In this document: in pieces, positions 33,262-44,806 of the stretch
How positions within the stretch are numbered: position 1 is the stretch's first letter
How the letters are laid out: the number at the start of each line of letters is the position of its first letter
Origin: Pseudevernia furfuracea
Taxonomy: Eukaryota; Ascomycota; Lecanoromycetes; Lecanorales; Parmeliaceae
Length of the DNA stretch: 64,000 nt
Reading direction: 5' to 3'
Assembly (NCBI GenBank): GCA_022315425.1
Contig: JAIUPT010000013.1
Span: forward strand, 310,001 to 374,000
Translations under genes and position numbers: made by a program
The notes under the pieces: generated by a model
The model's database searches: none
What the model saw: the letters and a program-made list of their open reading frames with translations, nothing else
Told to the model about the DNA's origin: nothing

Positions 33262-35418
33262 TCAAACACCACGGACCTTCTCGATGTAATCCTGGCTGGC
33301 AGTTTCGTACGGAGCTTTGAAGAAGCGGGTGGAATTTTTGCCGAGCCATTGGGTCAGCTTGTGGAATTCTTCACGGAGACGGTTGACGGATTGTTGGTCC
33401 ATGTTGGTTTGGGCGATGAGTTCGGGGAGGGAAACTGAGACAAGGTGTTAGCTTTGCGTTGGGAAGGGAGTGGGTGAGGCATGTTTGGGGGTAAGGGTGT
33501 AGGTAGTTGATATTGTAATGTGAGAGGGAAACGACTTACCGAACAGACGGCTCAAATGCTCAGCACCATAGATGTCACCCATACTCTTCCCCTCATACTC
33601 TCCCGTACCCGCCTGCACAGCATTGTAGACTTCGAGATATTGCTGGCGCTCAAAGCGGTAGAGTAAGAGGCGACCAATGGTCTTTTCAAAATACTCCTTC
33701 AACCCTGCAACGACCTCTTCTAGCAGATCAGCTTCCGGAGAGCCGAGGTGGCGCTTGTTTTTCTCCTCATCGAAGTAGCTAGTTAGAATTTCGTTGGCAG
33801 AAGGCTTGGATGGCAATGGCACCAGGGAGAGATTCTTCGTTACGTTCTCCCAGTCGTCGACGAGGATAGATTTGATATGGTCTGGAATATTGATGTGGAT
33901 GGCTGGACGCAAGTTGAATGTCTCCTCCTGTTGTACGGTAGGTATGTCAGTAAACTTGATCTTATTGTCTATAGTCTTCACACGCTGACGCTTCTTCTTC
34001 ACAAATGACCCGAGATCCGCGGGTGTCTGGTCCAGTGGAATTCCAGCAACAGTGATCCTCGTACCACGGGGCTGGTCCTTGTACAAAGCAAGCATGGCAC
34101 CACCGGGACGGAGCTCATCCGGATCGCAAGCATGACGGGCTTCTGCTCGTTCTTGCCGGCTATTTCGACAGGCTTCCAACCCTTGCTTTCTCCCGATGAC
34201 GTCTCCTGGATCCGGGTCCTGCGACTGTCGAACAGAGCTCAATGGAGGACTGTTCGAACTATTTTTGGCAGTCGACTTCCGTGGCGCTTTTCTTGGCTTT
34301 GAAGACTTCACTTTGGAGTCATCGAGCGAAAAGCGCTTGTAAAATGCAGATTCTTCGGGGGGCGCGTGAGGCTCATTTGGCGGGTTAGATGGGGATGCAG
34401 CGTTGTGTTCCGCCGTTGTCTCCAGTGGTGGATGTGACGATGTCGACTTTTCGGTCTCTGGCGTATCATTGCCTTTACCCCTTGTCTTGGGATGAACTGT
34501 TGGTGGATCTACCTTGGCTTTGCCTTTTGTTCCTTTGGGTGGTGAAGCTGGCGGCGATTCCGCTTTGATTGTCTTGCGACGCTTGCGTGAAGAAGAGCGT
34601 CGTTGGTCTAACGAAAGAGGGTCACTCGCCTTCTCAATGTCGTTGTCGCGCCCACGCTTCTGACCCCGGCCAGTGGCAGGAAGAGAAGCATGACGCTCTT
34701 CGCTCCCACGAGTAGAGCTGAGATCAGAGCCGGCAGTCTTCTTCTTGGTCGCAGCAGAAATGCTTGGCTTGGGGGGCTTCTGTAGAGCCATGAACTCGTT
34801 CCTGAGATGCGTGGCTAGACCTTTGTTTTCGTCGTTGAGCTTGCGGAGGCGGTCTTCTGGCACCCAATCGTCCCAGCTGGCGGAGTGCGTGTGTATTAGT
34901 ATGATGTACTGATGGAAATGCGATCCTGCGCAGAGTTGCTGGGAACGAATACAATGGTAGTAATACGATGTAGATCAATGTGGTACAGTGAAGAAGTTGT
35001 AGATGCAACGATAGATGCAGCGAATATGAACCTCGACCAGCGAGGAGGGACGAGAAGATGTAATGTTTCAAGACGACGGGATTGGTTGAAAGGAAGTGTG
35101 TGAACGAAAGCAAGAAGAAAGAGGAAGACGCCGGAAAAGTGTCATGCCAAAAAGGGGGAGGTTGGTGTTTCAGCGCAGTCGAACAGAAGTGAAGTGAATG
35201 ACAATAGGGAAAACTCCGATTTGACAATAGGATGAATAGTTAAATCACACTTACGTGTTCTTCCATCCCTTGTAATGAACCCGATATTGCATCGGGCTCT
35301 TCTTGTCTTTCTCCTCGGTGTGCTTCGAATCGAGCACTTTGGCTTCGTATAGGAGTTCATGGTGAAAGCACAAGACTTTCTCGTCTTTGCTGAATGTAGG
35401 CTGGTTCACTGGCGCCAT
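33262..35418 (-). CDS. eaf3: Eaf3/MRG15-like chromatin protein (chromodomain + MRG)
   Basis: Three exons (35418-35255, 34876-33540, 33434-33262) sum to 557 residues. Exon 1 and the start of exon 2 form the N-terminal chromo-barrel domain: FSKDEKVLCFHHELLYEAKV, YRVHYKGWKNTWDDWVPEDR. Residues about 90-370 are a low-complexity, Lys/Ser/Pro-rich linker much longer than in yeast. The MRG domain follows (HINIPDHIKSILVDDWENVT, LVPLPSKPSANEILTSYFDE, LYRFERQQYLEV, GAEHLSRLF) and ends in exon 3 (LTQWLGKNSTRFFKAPYETA). Intron 1 is unusually long at 378 nt and intron 2 is 105 nt. The protein recognises methylated H3K36 and works in NuA4 acetyltransferase and Rpd3S deacetylase complexes. Confidence 0.93.
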
Positions 35419-36525
35419 TTTGGATGTAATGTGAAGTTGCAAAGATGATGATCAAGCCAGTATCATAGCAATACTTGACCCAAGCTACACCAGCAAAAAA
35501 AGCTCACGGTGATGGTGTTGAGGAAAAGGGAGGCTTCACTCCAACGCCAGGGCGTAGCGCGCGGCTAGCGCGTTCCTTTCAATCTCACTTGAAGTTCTCA
35601 AAATGTGTAGGGTAGGGCACATGGATTTTACTAATAGCTCTCATTCTCTTCCATTTGCTCTGAGCAGAGTGTTGGTGAGACCTATATGTTCTAGGTGCTT
35701 CCTGTTCTATTGCTTTTCAAGGAACACCGCCGCTAATCGCTTTGTTTCTACGCGTTGAAACATTCCACTGATGTTCGAGATCATGTGTATCAGACTACTG
35801 CTGCTTCTAAACTTGGGGCTACTTGATCATTGACGAGCAAAGCAAGAAGCTACTGCTTTCCTGTCCGAAAAAGGATTGCCAAATTGTCGTTCTTAGGATA
35901 TATATCCTGGGAGACTATCGAAGACGGTTATCATGTCAGGGTTCGAACTTGCATTGCAAGACCACTTCTTCGTACTGCAGGCACCGGGCTGGATGGCCTC
36001 TAAATTTGTAGCGAGCGTTTCTTGTTTCGGGATGCAGGATGGCTACAGTGTGAGAAGCCTCCATACGAGACTTACTGGCTCGAGCTTTAAGCAACGCCCT
36101 AGTCTTCTCGTATACTGCTTTGCAGATTCTAGCAGAGACGAGCCAAAAGAATCACCAGAGTAGATTTGCTGAAATGTATCTAGCCATGTTGTCTGCAAAT
36201 GGATACCTCAAGGTATGCGCCTTGGTAACTGCATATAGCATTAGACCTAAGTCGAAGAGCTTAACTCATATGCATTAAAATTTCACCGTACAACAAGTTC
36301 TGAAATATAAAGCAGAGCGTTTGAGATTCGATTATAGGCACGTCGTCTCCGCCCAAGAAATTCAGCCAATCACGTTCCGCCAAGCTTTACCTCATCAAAA
36401 AACCTTGAGACCCGGACCTCACTTCCCATCGTTGCCCTCGACTAGAAGTCTCCGTATTCATCCATTGAACATCGAGACCCCTCTCGCCAGCTGCGGCAGT
36501 ATCTTAACTCTTGCTTGCCGCCGCT
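35419..36525. promoter_or_regulatory. divergent intergenic region, eaf3/qcr6
   Basis: About 1.1 kb between two divergent housekeeping genes. Short frames (up to 76 codons) are not protein-like. The last 200 bp upstream of Qcr6 are CT-rich on the plus strand, common in fungal promoters and leaders. Confidence 0.45.
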
Positions 36526-37260
36526 ATGAGTTTCTCCAACATCTTCTCCGATTTCTACAACTCGATCGGCTTCACGGAGGTGCATGCTGAGGCGCCCCCG
36601 GAAGAGGAGAAAGAGGACGACGAGGGAGGTGACGAAAAGGGAGAGGAGAAAAGCGATGATGGTGATAAAGAGGAGGGAGATGAGGAAGGGGGAGATGAGG
36701 AGGGAGGCGATGAGGAGGGTGGGGATGAGGAGGAAGAAGAAGAGGAGGAAGAGGAGCCTGAAGACATAAAGCCCAAGCTCGAGGAGCGTAAGTCTATGGC
36801 TTTCCTTGCATATTGACACACCACCCTACAGTCTATTGTTAGGCTACGGTGTCCGAAGATATCTTTTAGGTTTTCTTCCGCAGAAGTGGCCAGCTTGAGC
36901 TCCAGTATCCTCCTAGACTTCTAGCCCTTGCATTGTGACCATTTGGCCCCCATGCGGAGAGCCCCAAAGCGAACGATAATGCAGAGCTAACAACCTATGC
37001 TCTACAGAGTGCGCAAAGTCCGCGCAATGTGCTCCCGCGAAGCACCACTACGATGAGTGCGCCGAGCGCGTTACCAAGCAGCACGAGAACCCAGACCACA
37101 AGGGTCCCAAGGAAGACTGTGTCGAGGAATGTGAGTTGGTGGCGATATACTGCTCAGACCGGAATGAATGCTAACGAGGCGTCAATTCTATCTAGTCTTC
37201 CACCTCCAACACTGTGCGACCCAATGCGCGGCACCAAAGCTCTTTCGCCAGTTGAAGTAA
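36526..37260 (+). CDS. qcr6: cytochrome bc1 complex subunit 6 (Qcr6, acidic hinge protein)
   Basis: Three exons (36526-36787, 37008-37130, 37196-37260) sum to 149 residues. The N-terminal third is a very acidic stretch of Glu/Asp/Gly repeats (EEGGDEEGGDEEGGDEEEEE). The conserved hinge domain follows with paired cysteines: CAKSAQCAPAKHHYDECAER, EDCVEEFFHLQHCATQCAAP, ending KLFRQLK. These cysteines form the two disulfides of the helical hairpin. The subunit sits on the intermembrane-space side of respiratory complex III and helps cytochrome c1 meet cytochrome c. The first intron is 220 nt, long for this genome; the second is 65 nt. Confidence 0.96.
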
Positions 37261-37638
37261 TGGCAGGTGATGGTCTCAATGGGATGCAAATTGAGGTCAA
37301 TATATGGTGCCAGCGACCAACAACTTCTGGTCAAGGCAAAGAAGATGGGCACACTTGTACAGCTATACTTCAGCCCTTGGCATTTTCAGGGAGCAATGTG
37401 GACCTGTACAGTCTCGCAGCGTAGAATGTATCTCATATTGAAGTAATGGCCGACGATAATTTTCCATTCGAATCGTTGATGCTCTACCGAAACGCGGTAC
37501 TGCCTGTCACGATTCTCATAGTGAGAGTGCTAGATGCATAAAACTCCATGTGGAACTAACTGCCATAAAACCGTCTAGCGCCCGGACGAAGAAATAGCAA
37601 CCGTCCCATCGCTAAAAGCGCAAAGCAATCCATCGTCA
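37261..37638. other. intergenic between convergent genes
   Basis: Probably the 3' untranslated regions of Qcr6 and the surface protein. I see nothing else. Confidence 0.5.
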
Positions 37639-38644
37639 TCATAGCATAAGGAATACTAAAGTCTCGATCACAAGAGCAAAAGCCACAACGGTCTTCACAC
37701 CCGCCACCGCAGAACGATCTGCCGCACTCGTTGGATCATGACTGCCCGCAGTCACATTCATCGGGCTCGTACAGATCAAATAAGCCTGGGCATAGCTGCC
37801 ACCTGCTCCGTTCAGGGTCGTATCATTGGAAAACAGAGCCAATAGGACAACCGTGGTGGATTTTGTCCACTGGTCATATGTCGTATAATTTCCTTGCTGA
37901 AAGGGCTCGGAATGCTCAAAAAGTCCAAAAGGCAAAGCAGTAGGAGGAGTAGTGCAATTGTCGGTATAGACGTAGGAGAAGTTGATAGCTAGGTTCGGAG
38001 TCAGCTATATGTGCGCGAATACAAGGACGCGGGTATTACTTACTCTTCGACAACGCGGTAGAAGGGTCAATTTTGCTACAGGCCTTCGAAGACGTTGTGA
38101 TGTAATTGTAAACGGTTTCGTACACGGTGTCGCATGCATCTATCTGGTTCGTTGATCCGACAGCAGGTGGAATCGCCGCTGTAGTGTCTTGAGCGATCTG
38201 CATGATTTCGTTGTAGCAAGACTGGCCGAATATTTTGCCGCAATTCCCATCACTAGAGGTTTTCCCAATATAGCTTGAAGGCAGCGTAAATGTGAACGAG
38301 CAGCCAGCGAATGGGAGCGGAGATGAAGAAGATGATCCATTGAGGGTGCTTGAGGTATCCAGATATATGTATTGTGACCACTGTTGGGCTTGCGGATCGA
38401 CGACGTTCGATGAGTCTGATGTGTTTGCAATGCTATTGATTATGTGCCAGGTTTTGGTCGTACTGTTTATAACTGTAGATCCGGTCGAGACTACCGCGGG
38501 TATGCTGTAGGAATTCGAGGCATTGGGGTGCTGGTAGACATTGAGAGAACTATTAGTGAATTTACAGTCCGCCGTCTCGTTCGTAGCTGTGGCTGCAGAC
38601 ACGAAAATGATGGGAAGAACGATGGCTAGTGCGAGTGACAACAT
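37639..38644 (-). CDS. GPI-type cell-surface protein, unknown function
   Basis: Two exons (38644-38044, 37988-37639) around a 55-nt intron (GTAAGT donor, GCTGAC branch, CCTAG acceptor) give 316 residues. The N-terminus is a signal peptide (MLSLALAIVLPIIFVSAATA). The body is rich in Ser, Thr and Asn with many N-x-S/T sites and about ten cysteines (CKFTN, GNCGKIFGQSC, DACDTVYETVY, NCTTPP). The C-terminus ends in a hydrophobic tail with no charged residue after it (TVVAFALVIETLVFLML), preceded by small residues (SAADRSAVAG), as in GPI-anchor signals. I recognise no family. A wall or membrane-anchored glycoprotein is the likeliest role. Confidence 0.7.
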
Positions 38645-39578
38645 GCTTCAGATGTCCGGAAATTCTGTAGTCACAATTCAGGGAAGAAATGACGGTTGCA
38701 GTAGACAGCAGCAGCAATCAATTTTCGTGAAAAACCATTTGTTGAACAACCCCCAGGAATCTGGGACTGGAGAAGATATGTTTCTTTTGAGAGTGAGAAT
38801 GAAAGACAGCTGTAAGAAGGAATTGAATCTCGTGGAGCGCTTTCTATATAGTCCACGAACAGGACTTAAGGCAGAGGCTCGCTCAGCCTCGGGAGTTTTG
38901 CGCGGCGTGCTTGCGGCAAGACCTGTTTCATCACGAAGGCATGGCGAAATTTCACAGCAAGCTTCAGTTGGCTTGCACGCGATCACAAGAGATTCGACGG
39001 TCTCCAAAAAGTGTCATTACACTTATAGTACGGAGAGAGGTAGTCGCTGGGATACATAGAACTGTTGGGCTGTGCTCCCCGTCGTTGCGAGGATGCCTTA
39101 GACGTGAAGAGAGCGCGGCAAGAACCTTGGAAATAATGGAGATGATGCTACTGCTGACCGTGAACTCATAGAATACCCCTAGAGGTCTACTTAGAACTGG
39201 TCTTCAGTGAAGCGATTCATTTTCCATTCGCAGATGGAAGCAGAAGTGGATGAGTTGACATCTGGCCGTTGGTGACTTGGTGAAACGGTGAAAGGACTCG
39301 AAGGCCAGCGTAAAGGGCTGCTTAGCGTCAAAAGCCGCGCTAGCTGTCGATCCCTCTCGAACTTGAGTTTCACAAATGATCCAATGGCATGATTGAGTAA
39401 GTAAATTTGGAGCACTTGAGTGATTAATGAGTCGTCCGATATAGGGGGGACGACGCTGTCGCGGTTTAATCTAAGGCAAGCTGCAATCATGCACCTCTCA
39501 CCTATAGTGTAACCTTTCTCTTCTGGCTCTGTTGGGACAGCGCTGTTGGAGAACGCTGCGCAAGCCAGCACCCTTACG
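38645..39578. other. divergent intergenic region
   Basis: Upstream of the surface protein (minus) and the Usp1-like gene (plus). A 126-codon minus-strand frame (39191-39571) and a 172-codon plus-strand frame (38541-39059) lack protein features. An undetected 5' exon of the Usp1-like gene could lie near the right end. Confidence 0.4.
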
Positions 39579-42120
39579 ATGAACGGCCATGCTGTACGGA
39601 TCTCCTCCTCTGCCTCGAATTATGATTCTCGGTATGGCACTGGTTTACATCCCTCCTCTAAGGCACTGCTCGAAGGCTACAAAGGCTCACTGGAAAGCAC
39701 CGACGAAGACCGAGAAGACCGGCAGCGGTTCCAACATGTGGGTAACTCGGAAGATACACGGTGATATATAGTAGACTGATCCTCCCTGCAGACCACTGGA
39801 TCACTAGCGCGTACCACTGGGCTATTGGATGCGAACGATCCGGTGTCGATGCACCTATTGATGGAGACAGCCATAGGGGACAGCTCACAATATGGCCTTT
39901 TATCCTTTGAGGAGGTGGACGAGCTGAAGAAAGAAATCTCCATACTATCGACTCGCATTGATTCAACCAAGCGCAAGCTAGCCATCGAGAACAAGCTTCG
40001 CGATGCGGCAACCTCACTCAATCGACTTTATACCCCAAACAGTCGCGAAAGCGTTGTGGACGGCGGATCAAAACGGCAACGAAGAAGTGTAATAAGCAAA
40101 GGCAGCGCTAGTGATCTACTGAGCAAGACAGACAATGAATTGGCTGCTAGCAACAAGAAGTGCGAGGATCTGGTGCAGGAGTTGCTGAGGCTTGAGAGAC
40201 GATCGCAAGAGCTACAGAAAAGGTTGCTAGAACATACAGCTGGAGTCTTGCAGATGACACACAAGGGTTATTTGGAAAATGACGCCTCTCGTGAACAGTC
40301 AGACCACATGAACGGATACCCTGAAAGCTCTGGAAGCCTCCCCATGCTGAGTTTCGGAAAAGAGTTCGACGATCGCAGCTTCTATCAGACGTTGGACTCG
40401 TTCTTAGATTCCGGTGACACTCAGACGAACGGGAAGATTGCCTCGGCCTTTGCCGAGCAGACTGAGTCAATTCTTGAGACAGAGCGGAAACTCTGGGACC
40501 TCAACAGACGTCTGAGGGACTCTATCGCGCAAGCGAGCGCTGGTCGACAAATGCTACCTGCGCCTCCTGCACCCCACAGAGAATCGAAACTGCAACACGA
40601 TCATGAGGTCGCGCTGCGAGGGCAAGTGGAGTATTTGGAAAAGGGCCTCGACAGCATGCAAAGAAGTCAAGTCGATACTTTACAAGGCTATAAGCAGTCA
40701 GCATACGTTGCTGAAGAGAGGCTTGAGGATCTCAACACACAACTTCGTGGTCTCATACTTCGAAGTAACCCGAATTCTGATGCACAGTATCCTCAACCTC
40801 CTGACGTCTCCGGCCGAAGTCCGGAGGAACAGATATCTTTCCTTGGCAATGGACTGGATGCACTAGAACAGGGCGTGGAGCGCCTCAAAGATGATAGCCA
40901 GACCTCAACTTCTAAACGGCTTGTTCAGGAAGAAAAAGTCGGTCAATATGAGACTGCATTACAGAGCCTTTGGCAGGATGTACTCTCGGAAGAGAACAGC
41001 TTCTCGCTACAGGCATTCTCCGCGAATGTTCAATCACTACACACAAGAGTCAAGGGCTTGCATGAGCAAAAGGAAATCTTGGGTCGTCAGGTCCAGCAGC
41101 AGAGGGAATTGAACAGCAAGTCTGAATCCGAAAAAGATGCACGACTAGCGGAATTAACTGCAGAACTCGAGAAAGCGAGAAAGGAGATTGAGTCTACCGT
41201 CAGGGAAAGTATAGAAGGAAGCAACATTCTCAGCGCTCAATTGGCAGCAAGCAAGGAAGACAAAGACCGGCTTTTGGCTGAGCGGCAGGACAAGCACGAC
41301 AATGTCACAAATCTCGAAGCCCAATTGCGGGCTGTGACAACCGATCAGGAAGAACAAGTTGCCAAGACAAGAGGCCTGGAAGCGAAGATACAAGAAAAAT
41401 ACGCAGAAGCCGAAAAAGCACGTATCGAGCTGGAGGTCTCCGAGGGCGAAATAGTTCGCTTACAGACTGAACTTACCGTTGCCAAAGCAGAGCTTGACGG
41501 GGCGTATGGTACTCGTGCCCAGCGTGCAGCTGAGGTGGCATCTCATCCAGCTATGCAAAAGGAGATGGAGGATCTTAATGAGCGCAATGGGGCCTTGTTG
41601 GAAGAGCTTGCTGGGCTGAAGACTCAGCACGAGGCAGGCAACGTTGAGTTTAACCAGAGGGTGCAGGCTTTGCAAAAGGAACTATCTGAAACGATTGGCG
41701 AATTCGAGGTTATGACTAAATCCAGCATTGAGTACGAAAAGGAACGCGAGCAGTTGGAGAACACCATTGACACTTTGCGAGACCGCATTGAAGTGCTTGA
41801 GACCCAGATAAGTGACGAGAAGGTTGAATCGCTTGGTGTCAACGTTCCAGGAAAGCCTGGCAGCCGGGAGTCTCAGGGTTCAAGCAATACGAGCACTGCA
41901 ATATTGAAGAATGAGTTCAAGAAGATGATGAGAGAAACGAGGGCGGAGAGCCTGAGAGTTCTAAGAGTAAGTGTATGTTAGCTGGGGGGCCCGATCACTG
42001 CTGACTACGGTATAGGTCGAGCAGGACGAACGCCGCAAACTCGAAGCTCAACTTCGAACATTGAAGAGGGATCAGGCTCCCGGCAAATCTTTATTGAGTC
42101 GAAGTATAACAGCTCAATGA
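39579..42120 (+). CDS. Usp1-domain (up-regulated during septation) / involucrin-repeat coiled-coil protein
   Basis: My model has three exons: 39579-39741, 39808-41966 and 42016-42120, totalling 808 residues. Exon 1 (MNGHAVRISSSASNYDSRYG) and its 66-nt intron (weak GTAACT donor) are less certain than the rest. The block LLMETAIGDSSQYGLLSFEE, VDELKKEISILSTRI, KRKLAIENKLRDAATSLNRL is the Usp1 signature. Long coiled coil covers most of residues 150-760, with heptads such as RLAELTAELEKARKEIE and an EFKKMMRETRAESLRVLR end typical of the family. The last exon gives VEQDERRKLEAQLRTLKRDQ. The protein probably acts at septa or in cell polarity; direct evidence in filamentous fungi is thin. Confidence 0.8.
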
Positions 42121-42801
42121 GCAGCATACACTCTGCTGCATCGACTGCATCGCACACATACTCTTCGACGCGGGGATCTCGCAGCGACAAATACATTAGT
42201 GGACGACGAACTTCTCACGAACCCAAATAGCAGAACGGTTCCTACCAACTTCATTTTGTTAATTTTGTAATGCCACATGCAGTTACCCTTCTATCATGCC
42301 ACTTCCTCAACATACATCTCGGCGAGCATCGAGCCAACCCTTTGGATATATTGGTCTATCATCTTGGACTAATGCCACATTGGGTCTGTACACGCAACGC
42401 ATAGCATTGGATAAACGTTGAAGTTCAAAGTGATCGTTAGGGTATTGGAGTACCATGTGCAGGAAACGGGCAAGATAGCACGGCCCCGTTAATGAGTTGA
42501 CAAGATTCAACCAGGAGAAGTGATTCTTTCTCATCCCTCGCATCGATGTCTCATGAATCATGCAACCCTACGAATCTCGTTACACGCTGATGTAGACAAA
42601 ATGTATGGTTTCAACTCTCAACTGACCAGCTCAGTCGCAGTTTCCGGACTAGCACAACTACTAGCCTCCGAACCCCAAATGTCACTTTCTCTGCTCCCTA
42701 TCGTTATTCTTATCCCACGAGCGTCGACAGATATCTCTTCTAACATTCGCATTGCTACAGTGTCAAATTTTAATACATCCAGCGCCCGCACTCAAGCAGG
42801 C
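42121..42801. other. intergenic
   Basis: The first 110 bp remain open in a different frame from the Usp1-like exon (see findings). The rest has no feature; the open frame that continues into the next gene from 42520 lacks protein features before Met 42802. Confidence 0.4.
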
Positions 42802-44076
42802 ATGGGTGCTGCATCAGACGCTCGTTTGCCACTGGAGTCCACCACCAACGAAGCTCGGACACCCACACCATCTCCACCCTCAGGCACAGCTAAAACGGGA
42901 CCAACTCTTCGCCGCAAGTCAGCCACACAGGCTCTCGGGGCGCACCTCGACTCATCAGAAAGCTATCCGTCCCCCCACAGTTCCATATACGAAGCACCCT
43001 TCGCCACCAGCCTGGAGAACCTAGACAGCAGCGCGAAAAATGATTGGGATAATGCTGGTTGGGGAAATGCAAACTATGTTACCACGACGTCCAACAATGA
43101 TGAACCGCCAGCATGGCTAAACATTACTCTGGATGCATCTGGCTCCCCAGTCCCCGCCTCCTTCCTCCGCAGCACGGAGACAGCCTCCCCTAAAAAATTC
43201 ATGCACATTCCACACATCCTCTACCCTATCACCGAGCAATCTTCGCTTGCAACTTTACGCCCCTTATCTATAGCAGCGCACTCTTCAGCAGCCACCCTCC
43301 GCGCGCGCGCTTCCGGCCTGAAGCGCAAATCGTTCTCCACATCTGACCTCCCACCATCTCCGAATCTCACATCCCAGCGGAGTTCTCCTTCATCCTCTCC
43401 CGTGCTCACACCAATCCAACCGCCTCACCCACCACCAACCCGCAGCCCCACACCTCCTGGTCTGCCCTCCTTCAACAAGTCCGAAGCTTCCAACTATCGC
43501 CTGCCACCTCCACCGGCACGCTTTCGTGACAAATTCCGTAGCCCTACCGCAGCGGAAAGAGAATGGCTAAAGCAGACGGTCGGCTTACCGAAGGGCGTTG
43601 TGATGAGGGGGGAGGATGGGGTGCTAGTGAGGGGAAAATTTACACCGATTCGAAGTGGGCATTTGCCACCACAGAGGCAGGTACATGAGATCTATGGAAT
43701 GCCCGCCACAGGGTCTGGGCAGGGGCAAAGGACGATGACGGGCGCGCTTATGGATGATCAGCCGGCGCGAGTGGTAAGGTTTGTAGACCGAGTTGGGACT
43801 GTAAATCGCAATCTCAGAGGCCGGGATGGGCAGGCCCAGCAAGGCGCAAAGCCGAAGAAGAAGACGGAAAGAGAAGAGAGGACGGACAAATGGCTGAAAA
43901 CCACGTACTGGTTCATCTTCTGCTGTGGGCTTTGCGAGGAGTGGGATCTGGCTGCTGACGGTGACCAGCACGGGGCTCAGAACATGGTTGTTAGGGGTGG
44001 AGGAAGACGGTATAGAGGCCGCTTGGGCCGATATCAATGTGTACAATGGAAGAATGGATTACTAGATGATGAGTGA
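42802..44076 (+). CDS. uncharacterised Pro/Ser-rich protein with Cys-rich C-terminal motif
   Basis: A single exon. I start it at ATG 42802 (MGAASDARLPLESTTNE, 424 residues); the frame is open 94 codons further upstream, but that part looks non-coding. Most of the protein is Ser/Pro-rich and probably disordered. Folded-looking islands are DWDNAGWGNANYV, SPTAAEREWLKQTVGLPKGV and the C-terminal KWLKTTYWFIFCCGLCEEWD. The FCCGLCEEWD island could be lipid-modified or metal-binding. I recognise no family. Long open length and the islands support a real gene. Confidence 0.55.
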   Translation: MGAASDARLPLESTTNEARTPTPSPPSGTAKTGPTLRRKSATQALGAHLDSSESYPSPHSSIYEAPFATSLENLDSSAKNDWDNAGWGNANYVTTTSNNDEPPAWLNITLDASGSPVPASFLRSTETASPKKFMHIPHILYPITEQSSLATLRPLSIAAHSSAATLRARASGLKRKSFSTSDLPPSPNLTSQRSSPSSSPVLTPIQPPHPPPTRSPTPPGLPSFNKSEASNYRLPPPPARFRDKFRSPTAAEREWLKQTVGLPKGVVMRGEDGVLVRGKFTPIRSGHLPPQRQVHEIYGMPATGSGQGQRTMTGALMDDQPARVVRFVDRVGTVNRNLRGRDGQAQQGAKPKKKTEREERTDKWLKTTYWFIFCCGLCEEWDLAADGDQHGAQNMVVRGGGRRYRGRLGRYQCVQWKNGLLDDE

Positions 44077-44321
44077 GTATTATCTCGCTCGAGTTGGATC
44101 AGTGGTCTTTGGAATTGCTAGGGAGAGGGCCCTTGTATTAAGTCTACTAGGTATGTTAGGGATAAATAGCAACTGTACGCCATGAGTCTATGGTGCGTAC
44201 CCTTAACGATGACTCGCGAGCAGATGAAGCATGATTGAAAACGTTAGCTACAATGCGCAGACTCCGACAACCCATCCCCATTGAAAACCTGCCCGCAAAA
44301 GCCCCTCAGCCCCTAATACCC

Positions 44322-44806
44322 TCAACTTTCCGCTGATGGCGCAACAGGAGCCAACGCATATTCCCGAAGCCAGCCCAGATCCTGTGTCCGAGACTCCCCC
44401 TTGACTAAATACGACCAGATTCCCTGCCTCTCACCATACTTCGACTCAACGATACTGCGTCTGCCGCCCTTGCCTATTTCCCAGACTGGAAATTCGACTC
44501 GAAAGCGGGCTTTAGGCCGATTCTGTAAGGGCGAATCCATCTGTCAGCCATACGCAATAAGTTTGTGGACCTGGCATGCAAATTGACCAGTCTGGCGAGT
44601 AGCTGGTTGAAAAGAGGACCGCTATTTTTGGGATTTTGAGGCTCTGGCCCGTATTGGCGGGTCAATGGGTCGGTTTTGATGTTGAATGGTTTGCTCAGGG
44701 CCCCGGAGAATGGTTGAAGACTCTGGGGATCCGGGATCTCTAGCTGATGGTGGGTTTGGGAAAGTAAGGCTCGTCTCGCAGAGGAGGTGTAATACTCATG
44801 AGCCAC
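44322..44806 (-). CDS. possible small gene, two frames, intron or frame break inside
   Basis: The minus strand reads protein-like in one frame from 44806 (ALSKPFNIKTDPLTRQYGPE, LFNQLLARL) and then in another to the stop at 44322 (RPKARFRVEFPVWEIGKGG, GIWSYLVKGESRTQDLGWLR). A 66-nt intron with a poor donor (GTCAAT) and a good end (GGCTGACAG...TTACAG) would join the frames in phase after LLARL. A 1-nt indel is the other explanation. The first frame starts with GTG, so a 5' exon may be missing. No family is recognised. Confidence 0.4.

Noticed and set aside
34724..35227. 167-codon minus-strand frame
   Set aside because: It lies mostly in the first intron of Eaf3 and runs on in the wrong frame into exon 2.
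35931..35960. GGTTCGAA-like box suggestive of a tRNA
   Set aside because: No matching acceptor or anticodon stems around it on either strand.
36555..36824. Poly-serine minus-strand frame
   Set aside because: It is the reverse complement of the Qcr6 acidic repeats.
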